Shown here: piece by piece, positions 1 to 6,677 of the stretch
Layout: every line of letters begins with the position of its first letter
Position numbering within the stretch: the stretch's first letter is position 1
NCBI GenBank assembly: GCA_000432895.1
Contig: FR889369.1
Location: 1 to 11,694, forward strand
DNA: 11,694 nt
Source: Firmicutes bacterium CAG:449
GTDB taxonomy: Bacteria > Bacillota_I > Bacilli_A > RFN20 > CAG-449
Reading direction: 5' to 3'
Program-made: the position numbers and the translations under genes
Notes under the pieces: model-generated
What the model was told of the DNA's origin: nothing
What the model saw: only the letters and a program-made list of their open reading frames with translations
Databases searched by the model: none

Positions 1-16
1 TTCAATCATTTTATTT

Positions 17-38
17 TTAGATATAGAAAATTATCTAA
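17..38. repeat. 7-bp inverted repeat upstream of the NYN gene
   Basis: TTAGATA (17-23) is the exact inverse complement of TATCTAA (32-38), with an 8-base spacer. No T-run follows on the plus strand, so it is not an intrinsic terminator. It lies just upstream of a TATATT -10-like box (47-52), with TAGAAA at 24-29 as a possible -35 at 17-bp spacing. It may be an operator or may be chance in AT-rich DNA. Confidence 0.3.
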
Positions 39-71
39 TTCTCAATTATATTATTATTAAAGGAGGAAAAC

Positions 72-848
72 TTGAAAGGTTATATTTATAATAGAGCTAG
101 AATTGCAGTTTATTTTGATTTAGAAAACTTAAAAATTGAAGAATTATTAACACCAATTATTAATAAATTTATTAAAGATGGTTTTATTGTTTTTCCAAGA
201 AAATTAATTGTAAATAATATTTCACAAGTAAAAAAAAGTTTTTTAGATAAAAATGTTAAGCCAAATCAACTTGATTTAGTTATTTCTTACGCTGATGTTG
301 GTAAAAACGCTGCCGATTTCCGCTTATATATCGAAGCCCTTGATTTACTTTATCATAGTGATGAGAACCAAGCATTTTGTATTGTTTCAGGAGATGCTGA
401 TTATGGAGAACTTGTTATTAAACTTCGTAATGAAAATCGTTATGTAATCGGAATAGGACCAAAAGAAAAATCTAAAGAAGAATATACATCTCTTTTTAAT
501 GAATTTATCTATATTGAAGATTTAAAACCAAAACCAGTTATAATCGAAAAAACTATCGAACCAAAGAAAGTAACCAAAAAGACTAAAAAATTAAGAAAAG
601 ATAAATCTTTTTATAACAAATTATTAGATGCAACCAATAAAATATTTGTTAAAAAAGAAAATTCAAAATTAGATGAAGTTTATTGCTCAAATATAATTAA
701 AGATTTAAAAGATAATTCACTTGATTATTTTTCTAAATTTAAAATTACATCTAAAGATTTTCAAAAAATTGGCTTAGATATTTTATATAAAGATGAATCA
801 AAACCAGAAACTGCTTATTTACGCTTAAGTAATAACTCTCTTAAATGA
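72..848 (+). CDS. NYN-domain (LabA/DUF88-like) putative ribonuclease with C-terminal LOTUS-like region
   Basis: 258 residues. The N-terminal 150 residues look like a NYN domain, a PIN-like fold of metal-dependent ribonucleases. The conserved acidic set is visible: D16 with E18 and N19 in the first strand (YFDLEN), D82 (NAADFRL), and D108/D110 in SGDADYGEL. A lysine-rich linker (about 153-178) leads to a helical region (about 179-255) that resembles an OST-HTH/LOTUS RNA-binding domain; that assignment is weaker. It is probably a cytoplasmic RNA-cleaving or RNA-binding protein of unknown target. The start is TTG, chosen because AGGAGG (61-66) lies five bases upstream and no better ATG is near. 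The TGA stop lies in a terminator hairpin, so transcription probably ends here. No partner gene is evident. Confidence 0.85.
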   Translation: MKGYIYNRARIAVYFDLENLKIEELLTPIINKFIKDGFIVFPRKLIVNNISQVKKSFLDKNVKPNQLDLVISYADVGKNAADFRLYIEALDLLYHSDENQAFCIVSGDADYGELVIKLRNENRYVIGIGPKEKSKEEYTSLFNEFIYIEDLKPKPVIIEKTIEPKKVTKKTKKLRKDKSFYNKLLDATNKIFVKKENSKLDEVYCSNIIKDLKDNSLDYFSKFKITSKDFQKIGLDILYKDESKPETAYLRLSNNSLK

Positions 849-867
849 GAGTTATTTTTCTTTTTTT
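831..867 (+). terminator. Intrinsic terminator of the NYN gene, overlapping its coding end
   Basis: The 10-bp stem AATAACTCTC (831-840) pairs with GAGAGTTATT (847-856) around the loop TTAAAT, and a T-rich run continues to 867. The left arm is coding sequence (last codons of the NYN gene) and the TGA stop at 846-848 spans the loop-stem border. Confidence 0.9.
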
Positions 868-911
868 AAAAATTAATTTATTTTAATATATATTTATTAG
901 GAGTAACTACT

Positions 912-2069
912 ATGTATTCGTTCTTATTAGCCCTTATTTATCTAGCATTTATTAGTTTAGGACTTCCTGATTCTTTACTTGGTTCAGGATGGCCAGTAAT
1001 GCATTTAGAATTTAATGTTCCAATTTCTTATATGGGAATCATCTCTATGATCATTTCATGTGGAACAATTATTTCAAGTCTATTATCAAATAGATTAACT
1101 CATAAATTAGGAACAAAAATAGTTACTATTATCAGTATCTTTTTAACTGTAATTGCATTATTTGGTTTTTCTTTTGCTAATAATTTTATTTTACTTATTA
1201 TTTTTGCTATTCCTTATGGATTAGGTGCAGGCGCTATTGATGCAGCCTTAAATAATTATGTGGCTTTACACTATAAAGCTAAACATATGAGTTGGTTGCA
1301 TTGTTTTTGGGGAGTAGGAACAATTGTTAGTCCATTTGTTATGTCATATTCTTTAGAAAATCTTACTTGGAAAAGTGGTTATCGAATTGTTGGAATTATT
1401 CAATTAATTATTGCTATTATTTTGCTTATAACTTTACCAATTTGGAAAGTAAATAATAAAAAAATTGAACAAGAAGAAAAAACTATATCAATAATCTCTG
1501 CTTTAAAAATTAAAGGTGTTCCTTTTCTTTTATTTGGTTTTTTTGCTTATTGTGCTTTAGAATCCACGACGATGCAATGGGCTAGTACATACTTTGTAGA
1601 GGTCAAAGGAATTGATGCTAGTCATGCGGCATCTTTTGCTTCTTTATTTTATATAGGAATTACTTTAGGAAGATTTATTTCTGGCTTTATTACTGAAAAA
1701 TTAGGTGATCGAAAAATGATTATTTTAGGCTCAACTATTTTAGCATTTGGAATTATTTTATTAATTATTCCAACTACTTCTTATTTAATTAGCGTTATTT
1801 CTTTTATAATCATTGGTTTAGGATGCGGACCAATTTATCCATGTATAATTCATTCGACCCCTAATAATTTTGGTAAAGAAAATTCAGGAGCTATAATTGG
1901 TATACAAATGGCCAGTGCTTATTTAGGTTCAACATTTATTCCACCTTTATTTGGCTTATTAGGTAACTTTATTGGTTTTAAATTTATGCCAATTTACTTA
2001 ATTATTTTTATGATTTTAATGATTAGTATGACTCAACTAACATTTTCTATAACTAAAAAAGCAAAATAA
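912..2069 (+). CDS. MFS transporter, FucP-like
   Basis: 385 residues, almost entirely hydrophobic, with about 12 predicted membrane helices and a central cytoplasmic loop at about 180-200, as in the major facilitator superfamily. The two loop motifs typical of MFS halves are recognisable: residues 59-71 (SNRLTHKLGTKIV) after helix 2 and 258-269 (GFITEKLGDRKM) after helix 8. The N-terminal GLPDSLLGSGWP, the central LHCFWGVGTIVSP (129-141) and the acidic residue E217 before WASTYFVEV are reminiscent of the fucose-permease-like group of Bacillota transporters. The substrate cannot be read from the sequence; a sugar or small metabolite is an inference. The start is ATG with AGGAG (899-903) eight bases upstream. 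It follows a terminator, so it should have its own promoter; TATATT at 889-894 is a weak -10 candidate. No terminator is seen after it. Confidence 0.85.
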   Translation: MYSFLLALIYLAFISLGLPDSLLGSGWPVMHLEFNVPISYMGIISMIISCGTIISSLLSNRLTHKLGTKIVTIISIFLTVIALFGFSFANNFILLIIFAIPYGLGAGAIDAALNNYVALHYKAKHMSWLHCFWGVGTIVSPFVMSYSLENLTWKSGYRIVGIIQLIIAIILLITLPIWKVNNKKIEQEEKTISIISALKIKGVPFLLFGFFAYCALESTTMQWASTYFVEVKGIDASHAASFASLFYIGITLGRFISGFITEKLGDRKMIILGSTILAFGIILLIIPTTSYLISVISFIIIGLGCGPIYPCIIHSTPNNFGKENSGAIIGIQMASAYLGSTFIPPLFGLLGNFIGFKFMPIYLIIFMILMISMTQLTFSITKKAK

Positions 2070-2094
2070 TACTTTATTATTTTAGTTAATAAAC

Positions 2095-2100
2095 TATAAT
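2095..2100 (+). promoter_or_regulatory. Candidate -10 box for a leaderless transcript
   Basis: A perfect TATAAT ends six bases before the ATG at 2107, which would place the transcription start on or next to the A of the start codon. TTTATT at 2073-2078 is the best -35 at 16-bp spacing and matches the consensus poorly. There is no ribosome binding site between the box and the start codon. Confidence 0.4.
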
Positions 2101-2106
2101 TAAAAT

Positions 2107-2385
2107 ATGAACGATTTAATTAAAATTGATGATATTACTCTTGCAATAAAATTATTAAAAGATGGAGAAATTTTAGTAAACAAAAAGCAAAATAAATTAA
2201 CTTACTTTGCTTTAAAAAAAGATAAAATTCATTGTCAAAATTCATCTTTAAGTTTTAATATTTCTCTTCAAGATTTTAAATCAATTTATAAAGATGCTGT
2301 TTTTTATATATATAATTTTGAAGATAACACTATTGATTTGAAAAAAGATGAAGAATATTATTCTTGGGATGTTTTAAAAAAGTAA
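2107..2385 (+). CDS. Small hypothetical protein, 92 residues
   Basis: No family is recognised with confidence. The protein is soluble, with no membrane segment or signal peptide, and has an alternating pattern suggesting a small alpha/beta or beta-rich fold. Residues 12-22 (LAIKLLKDGEI) followed by strands containing Y33 and the KKDKIH stretch (37-42), and ending in YYSW (84-87), faintly recall the layout of DUF2829-type domains, but the usual tryptophan positions are not clear. The start ATG is the only usable in-frame start near the beginning of the frame and has no Shine-Dalgarno sequence, so it may be leaderless or depend on translation from the MFS gene 37 bp upstream. Its TAA stop directly abuts the stop of the convergent ABC gene with no intergenic base. 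Confidence 0.65.
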   Translation: MNDLIKIDDITLAIKLLKDGEILVNKKQNKLTYFALKKDKIHCQNSSLSFNISLQDFKSIYKDAVFYIYNFEDNTIDLKKDEEYYSWDVLKK

Positions 2386-4143
2386 TTAAGCTTTATCGAA
2401 TTGACTATTATATAAATTTGCATAAAAACCATTTTTCTTCATTAATTCTTCATGATTACCACTTTCAATTACATCACCATTATTCATAACTAAAATTAAA
2501 GAAGCATTTTTGATGGTTGATAATCTATGAGCAATGACAAAACTTGTCTTATTTTCAGTAAGTTTATCCATTGCTTTTTGGATATATTCTTCAGTTCTTG
2601 TATCAACTGATGAAGTAGCTTCATCAAGAATCATCATTGGTGAATTTTGTAACATAGCACGTGCTATTGTCAATAATTGTTTTTGACCAGATGAAATATT
2701 TAAACTTTCACTAACTATTGTATCTAAGCCATTTGGTAATAAACGAATAAATTTTTCAAGACCACAGTCTTTACAAACCTTATAAATTGTTTCATCATCA
2801 ATATTTTCCATATTATAAACAAGATTTTCTCTAATAGTACCTTCAAATAGCCATGTATCTTGCAAAACCATCGAAAACATATTATGAACATCCTCTCTTT
2901 TTAAAGATTTTATATCATATCCATCAATTAAAATAGTACCTTTATTAACATTATAAAATTTCATTAATAAATTAACCATTGTTGTTTTACCTGCTCCAGT
3001 AGGTCCAACAATTGCTATTTTTTGTCCACTTTTAATTGAACAAGAAAAATCTTTAATAATAATTTTATCTAAATTATCTGGATAAGCAAATTGAACATGT
3101 TTAAATTCTACATTACCTTTAATTTGATCTTTTAATTCGATTTTATCATCTTCTTTTTCTAATTCTTTGCTTTCTAAGAAATCAAAAATTCTATGTGCAG
3201 AAGCAGATGATGTTTGCATATTAGTTAAGCCTTGGGCAATTTGAGTTAATGGAGAAGTAAATAATCTAACATAAACAATAAATGCGATAATAACCCCAAA
3301 ATCAATAGTACCATTTAAAGCTAAAATTGCTCCAAAAACACAAACACAAACATAAGCAACATTACCAATAATATTCATTAAAGGTTGCATAATTCCTGAT
3401 AAGAATTGTGATTTCCAGTTAGAATCATAAACTTCTTCATTTAATGAATCAAATTTATTAAGAACATCATCTTCTGCTAAAGATACTCTAATTAAATCGT
3501 GGCAAGTATACATTTCTTCAACATATCCATTTAAAACACCTAAACTTTCTTGTCGCTTAATAAAATATTTTTGTGATCTTTTCATGATGATAACTACTAA
3601 AACTAAACCAATTAAAGTTACACAAATTGAAATTAATGCTAAATGCCATTCTGTTACAAACATCATAATTAAACAGCCGATAAATTGTGTACTTGCACTA
3701 ATTATGGTTGGCAAACTATTAGTTAATCCTTGTTGTAAAGTCGAAACATCATTAGTAACTCTACTTAAAATATCACCTTGATAGTGATTATTAAAATACT
3801 CTTGAGGTAGATTATTAATTTTTTGAGAAATATCATTTCTCATATTATATGCCATTTTTAAAGTGACTTTAGCCATAATATATTGTTGTAAAAAAGTAAA
3901 TAAAGCACTTAATATATAAACTATTAAAAGAAATATACCTAGTTTAGCAATTCTATCAACATCTATTCCTGTTAAGTATCCTTGTTGAATTAAAGTTGCA
4001 ATTTCTCCAATTTTATTTGGACCAATAATAGTTAATAAAGCACCTAAGCAAGAAAAAATTAAGGCAATGATAATAATAGCTAAATTATCTTTTAAATAAT
4101 TTATTAATTTACTAAGGGCAGATTTAATATTACTATTTTTCAT
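2386..4143 (-). CDS. ABC exporter half-transporter, catalytically competent subunit (BmrD/LmrD-like)
   Basis: 585 residues with the TMD-NBD order of type IV (MsbA-like) ABC exporters. Six membrane helices lie within about 20-305. The NBD carries Walker A GPTGAGKTT (380-388), Q-loop Q428, signature ISSGQ (483-487), Walker B MMILDE with catalytic E508, and H-loop H539 (VIAHRLSTI). The catalytic glutamate and histidine are intact, but the signature departs from LSGGQ. This is the mirror image of the upstream subunit, as expected of a heterodimer in which this protein supplies the catalytic Walker motifs of the one fully active ATP site. It probably exports drugs, lipids or peptides; the substrate is unknown. 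ATG start with GGAGGG (in the 3' end of the upstream gene) seven bases before; three bases separate it from the upstream stop. No convincing terminator follows. Confidence 0.9.
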   Translation of the reverse strand: MKNSNIKSALSKLINYLKDNLAIIIIALIFSCLGALLTIIGPNKIGEIATLIQQGYLTGIDVDRIAKLGIFLLIVYILSALFTFLQQYIMAKVTLKMAYNMRNDISQKINNLPQEYFNNHYQGDILSRVTNDVSTLQQGLTNSLPTIISASTQFIGCLIMMFVTEWHLALISICVTLIGLVLVVIIMKRSQKYFIKRQESLGVLNGYVEEMYTCHDLIRVSLAEDDVLNKFDSLNEEVYDSNWKSQFLSGIMQPLMNIIGNVAYVCVCVFGAILALNGTIDFGVIIAFIVYVRLFTSPLTQIAQGLTNMQTSSASAHRIFDFLESKELEKEDDKIELKDQIKGNVEFKHVQFAYPDNLDKIIIKDFSCSIKSGQKIAIVGPTGAGKTTMVNLLMKFYNVNKGTILIDGYDIKSLKREDVHNMFSMVLQDTWLFEGTIRENLVYNMENIDDETIYKVCKDCGLEKFIRLLPNGLDTIVSESLNISSGQKQLLTIARAMLQNSPMMILDEATSSVDTRTEEYIQKAMDKLTENKTSFVIAHRLSTIKNASLILVMNNGDVIESGNHEELMKKNGFYANLYNSQFDKA

Positions 4144-4146
4144 TTG

Positions 4147-5892
4147 TTAACCCTCCAATTCTGTATTTGAAAGTTGAGAATGAGCAATTTCTTGATATAA
4201 TGAACAATTTTTCATTAATTCTTCATGGCGACCAATACCAACAATTTCACCATTATTTAAAACAATAATCTTATCAGCATGTCTAATTGTAGAAACTCTT
4301 TGAGCCACAATAACTTTAGTAGTATCCTTAAGTTTATTTTTTAATTCTTCTCTTAATAAAGCATCTGTTTTATAATCTAAAGCAGAAAATGAATCATCAA
4401 AAATTAATATTTCTGGATGTCTAGCGATAGCTCTAGCAATTGATAATCTTTGTTTCTGTCCACCTGATAAATTTCTTCCCAATTGAGCAACACGATAATT
4501 TTCTTTATCATCTAATTTGTTAACAAATTCACTTGCTTGAGAAATTTCTAATGCTTCATTTAAAATATCTTTATTTTTTTCTTCACCAAAGAAAACATTA
4601 TCTTCGACACTACCAGAAAATAACATTGCTTTTTGAGAAATATAACCAATTTTATGATATAAAGAAGAAAACTCATAATCTTTTATATTAAGCCCATCAA
4701 TTAATACTTCCCCACTTGTTACATCATATAATCTACTAATTAAATTTACTAAAGTAGTTTTTCCACTTCCAGTTGGACCAATAATTGCTAATGTTTCACC
4801 CTGATTAACTTCAAAATTAATATTAACTAATTCATCTTCTTTTGTTTTCGGATAAGAAAAGTAAACATTATTAAACTTAATAGTTCCTTTACTTGTTCCT
4901 TCTATAACACTACCCTCTTTAATAGAAGTTTGTTTAGCCAAAACTTCATTAATTCTTTCAGCGGAAACTTGTGCAGATGGTAATATCATAAAAATCATAA
5001 TTAACATCATAAATGACATAATAACATAAGTAGCATAAGTACTAAATACCACTACATTACTAAACATCACTAATCTATCACTAGCAGAACTCATATTATT
5101 AATTAAAGTAGCACCTAACCAGTAAATCACTAAAGATAAACTATTCATGCATAATGACATCGATGGTTGCATACACGCAAATAATTTTTGATTTTTTAAT
5201 TGTAAAGAATTCATTTTTTTATTTGCATCATCAAATTTATTATTTTGATAATCTTCGGCATTAAAAGCATGCACAACATTAATTCCTTGTAAATTTTCTC
5301 TAGTAACTTTATTAATTTTGTCTGTAAATTTTTGAACAAGTCTAAATCTTGGTAAACAAATTGACATTATAATAAAAATAAAAGCACATAACACAACAAC
5401 ATACGCCATGGTAACAAAAGATAATTCCCAACTCTTATTTAATATTTTTATAATAGCCCAAATAGCCATAACAGGCGATTTAATTAACATTTGAAGTCCC
5501 ATTGAAACAAGCATTTGAATTTGACTTATATCATTTGTAGTTCTAGTTATTAAACTTGGGATAGAAAAATCTTGCATTTCTTGCTTGGAAATATCATTAA
5601 TGTGATGAAATAATTTCTTTCTAATTTCATAACTAAATCCAGAAGCAATCTTAGAAGAAAGAAATCCACATAAAATAGCTAAAACAGCACTAATTAAAGC
5701 ACAACCAATCATTTTAAGACCGACAAGAGCAATATCATTAATTTCACTTCCTACAGTGTTTATTAATGTCGTTAATTCTGACATATAATCAGGTAATGAT
5801 AAATCAAAATATATTTGTCCTAAAATAAAAATTATGCATATGATCGACATAATAATTTCTTTTGGACGCATCTTTTTTAATAATTTAAACAT
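4147..5892 (-). CDS. ABC exporter half-transporter, degenerate-site subunit (BmrC/LmrC-like)
   Basis: 581 residues from the chosen start. Six membrane helices (about 14-305) precede an NBD with Walker A GPTGSGKTT (372-380), Q-loop Q420, canonical signature LSGGQ (475-479), Walker B ILIFDD (495-500), where aspartate D500 replaces the catalytic glutamate, and Q531 in place of the H-loop histidine (VIVAQRVSTI). These are hallmarks of the non-catalytic half of heterodimeric exporters such as BmrCD and LmrCD. Its good signature should complete the active site of the partner. The ATG at 5890-5892 is preferred over an upstream in-frame ATG (5932-5934) because GAGGG lies eight bases before it and it overlaps the MarR stop by 8 bases (ATGTTTAA), indicating translational coupling. 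The longer start would add 14 residues inside marR. Confidence 0.9.
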   Translation of the reverse strand: MFKLLKKMRPKEIIMSIICIIFILGQIYFDLSLPDYMSELTTLINTVGSEINDIALVGLKMIGCALISAVLAILCGFLSSKIASGFSYEIRKKLFHHINDISKQEMQDFSIPSLITRTTNDISQIQMLVSMGLQMLIKSPVMAIWAIIKILNKSWELSFVTMAYVVVLCAFIFIIMSICLPRFRLVQKFTDKINKVTRENLQGINVVHAFNAEDYQNNKFDDANKKMNSLQLKNQKLFACMQPSMSLCMNSLSLVIYWLGATLINNMSSASDRLVMFSNVVVFSTYATYVIMSFMMLIMIFMILPSAQVSAERINEVLAKQTSIKEGSVIEGTSKGTIKFNNVYFSYPKTKEDELVNINFEVNQGETLAIIGPTGSGKTTLVNLISRLYDVTSGEVLIDGLNIKDYEFSSLYHKIGYISQKAMLFSGSVEDNVFFGEEKNKDILNEALEISQASEFVNKLDDKENYRVAQLGRNLSGGQKQRLSIARAIARHPEILIFDDSFSALDYKTDALLREELKNKLKDTTKVIVAQRVSTIRHADKIIVLNNGEIVGIGRHEELMKNCSLYQEIAHSQLSNTELEG

Positions 5893-6346
5893 CTTTAATT
5901 CCCTCTTTTTTAATGCGATTAATATTACTTTCAAATTTATTCATACATTTTTCAAAAATTATAAGATCTTCTTCACTTAAACCAACAGCTAATTCACTAG
6001 CAAATTGATGTTGCAATTTCTTTCCTTTCTCAATAAATACTTTTGATTTATCAGTACAAACAAGTTTTGTTTTTCGTCTATCATTTTCTACTTCTTCTCT
6101 TTTTAAAAAACCAAACTTCACTAAATTATCAACATGAAAAGAAACAATTGATGATTTAAATCCCTTTAATCGGCAAATATCTTTCGCAGTATTATTTTCA
6201 GGATTATTTGCAATAAACATTAAAATGTCTACAGCCATCGGTGGTAAATCGGTTTCCAGTATTAAAGGTTGTAAAGCTTTATGATATGCTTCTATAAAAC
6301 TATTTGTTACTTTAAACATTTTACTAGCATTAATATCTTTATCCAT
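5885..6346 (-). CDS. MarR-family transcriptional regulator
   Basis: 153 residues. It has a winged helix-turn-helix in the middle (about 35-105): the helix region around KGFKSSIVSFHVDNLVKFGF, then a wing with the conserved DRR (ENDRRKTKLVCTD, about 87-99), flanked by N- and C-terminal helices that form the MarR dimer interface. It is first in an operon with two ABC exporter genes, so it is most likely the local repressor that releases on binding an exported compound. The start is the ATG at 6344-6346, with GGAGG five bases upstream. A longer TTG-start frame (to 6373) would swallow the ribosome binding site and is rejected. The promoter and an imperfect palindrome lie directly upstream. Its stop overlaps the next start by 8 bases. 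Confidence 0.9.
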   Translation of the reverse strand: MDKDINASKMFKVTNSFIEAYHKALQPLILETDLPPMAVDILMFIANNPENNTAKDICRLKGFKSSIVSFHVDNLVKFGFLKREEVENDRRKTKLVCTDKSKVFIEKGKKLQHQFASELAVGLSEEDLIIFEKCMNKFESNINRIKKEGIKDV

Positions 6347-6360
6347 AAAATCCTCCAAAA

Positions 6361-6380
6361 TCAAATATTCCAATATTGAA
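6361..6380. promoter_or_regulatory. Candidate MarR operator (imperfect palindrome)
   Basis: The 20-bp imperfect palindrome has arms TCAAATATT and AATATTGAA around CC, matching at seven of nine positions. It lies at the expected transcription start and just before the ribosome binding site of marR. The size and symmetry suit a MarR dimer site that would block early transcription. Auto-repression is inferred from position, and AT-rich palindromes can arise by chance. Confidence 0.5.
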
Positions 6381-6387
6381 CTATTTA

Positions 6388-6416
6388 ATATTAAAATATT
6401 ATTTATTAATTGTCAA
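6388..6416 (-). promoter_or_regulatory. Sigma-A promoter of the marR-ABC operon
   Basis: Read on the minus strand, a perfect TTGACA (6416-6411) is followed after exactly 17 bp by TAATAT (6393-6388). Transcription should start near 6381, about 35 bases before the marR ATG. It is the best promoter match in the window and lies downstream of the tRNA terminator, so the operon is independent of the tRNA. Confidence 0.8.
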
Positions 6417-6447
6417 TAAATTATTTTTTTATTTATTAAAAGAATTA

Positions 6448-6456
6448 TGATATACT
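6448..6456 (+). promoter_or_regulatory. Candidate extended -10 promoter facing right
   Basis: TGATATACT combines a TG extension with TATACT. A start near 6462-6463 would read antisense through the tRNA toward the gene at 6678. There is no good -35 (TTTATT at 6428-6433). Promoter activity is uncertain. Confidence 0.3.
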
Positions 6457-6480
6457 ATTAGCGGCACCAAAAAAAAGTAA

Positions 6481-6504
6481 TAAAAAAAGCCTATTTCTAG
6501 GCTT
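6481..6504 (-). terminator. Intrinsic terminator of the tRNA-Thr gene
   Basis: On the minus strand a 7-bp stem AAGCCTA / TAGGCTT closes a GAAA tetraloop and is followed by a run of T. It starts 13 bases after the CCA end of the tRNA, and no T-run follows in the plus direction. Confidence 0.85.
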
Positions 6505-6517
6505 AATACAAACTAAA

Positions 6518-6593
6518 TGGTGCCGTCTATCGGAATCGAACCAACAACCTATCGATTACAAGTCGATTGCTCTGCCAGTTGAGCTAAGACGGC
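6518..6593 (-). tRNA. tRNA-Thr, anticodon UGU
   Basis: This is a 76-base cloverleaf including an encoded CCA. The acceptor stem GCCGTCT pairs with AGACGGC, the D stem GCTC with GAGC, and the anticodon stem ATCGA with TCGAT around the loop CTTGTAA. The T arm is GTTGG / CCGAT with loop TTCGATT. The anticodon TGT reads ACA (and other ACN by wobble), giving threonine. The discriminator base is A. It is a single-gene transcript with its own terminator, placed between the marR operon promoter and the divergent gene at 6678. Confidence 0.96.
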
Positions 6594-6602
6594 GTTTGCT
6601 TT

Positions 6603-6634
6603 ATTATAATAGTTTTATTAAAAACAAAAATCAA
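6603..6634 (-). promoter_or_regulatory. Probable promoter of tRNA-Thr
   Basis: On the minus strand TTGATT (6634-6629) is followed after 17 bp by TATTAT (6611-6606), overlapping a perfect TATAAT (6608-6603). The tRNA begins about ten bases downstream. The same AT palindrome also gives a TATAAT on the plus strand (6605-6610), which could serve the gene at 6678, though no -35 is visible for it. Confidence 0.5.
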
Positions 6635-6677
6635 GTAAAAAATTAAAAAAAGTTAAAAATATTTTGGGAGGGGAAAA

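Noticed and set aside
2073..2093. TTTATTA / TAATAAA inverted repeat after the MFS gene as a terminator
   Set aside because: The stem is only A-T pairs and has no T-run after it, so termination here is not supported.
3584..3781. 65-codon open frame on the plus strand
   Set aside because: It lies entirely inside the membrane domain coding region of the second ABC subunit on the other strand, has no ribosome binding site, and its translation is low in family-like features.
2432..4240. Near-identical segments encoding HEELMK at about 2440 and 4220
   Set aside because: These are homologous ends of the two paralogous nucleotide-binding domains, not a mobile or regulatory repeat.
5893..5934. Longer start for the first ABC subunit
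   Set aside because: The upstream in-frame ATG adds a charged extension deep inside marR and lacks a ribosome binding site, whereas the ATG at 5890-5892 has GAGGG and the usual stop-start overlap.
6347..6373. Longer MarR reading frame starting at a TTG
   Set aside because: It would place the GGAGG ribosome binding site inside the gene and extend over the palindrome; the internal ATG at 6344-6346 is correctly spaced from GGAGG.
6518..6593. tRNA-Thr as an integration site for a mobile element
   Set aside because: There is no integrase, no direct repeat of the tRNA 3' end in the window (the only copy is inverted and eight bases long), and no phage-like genes nearby.
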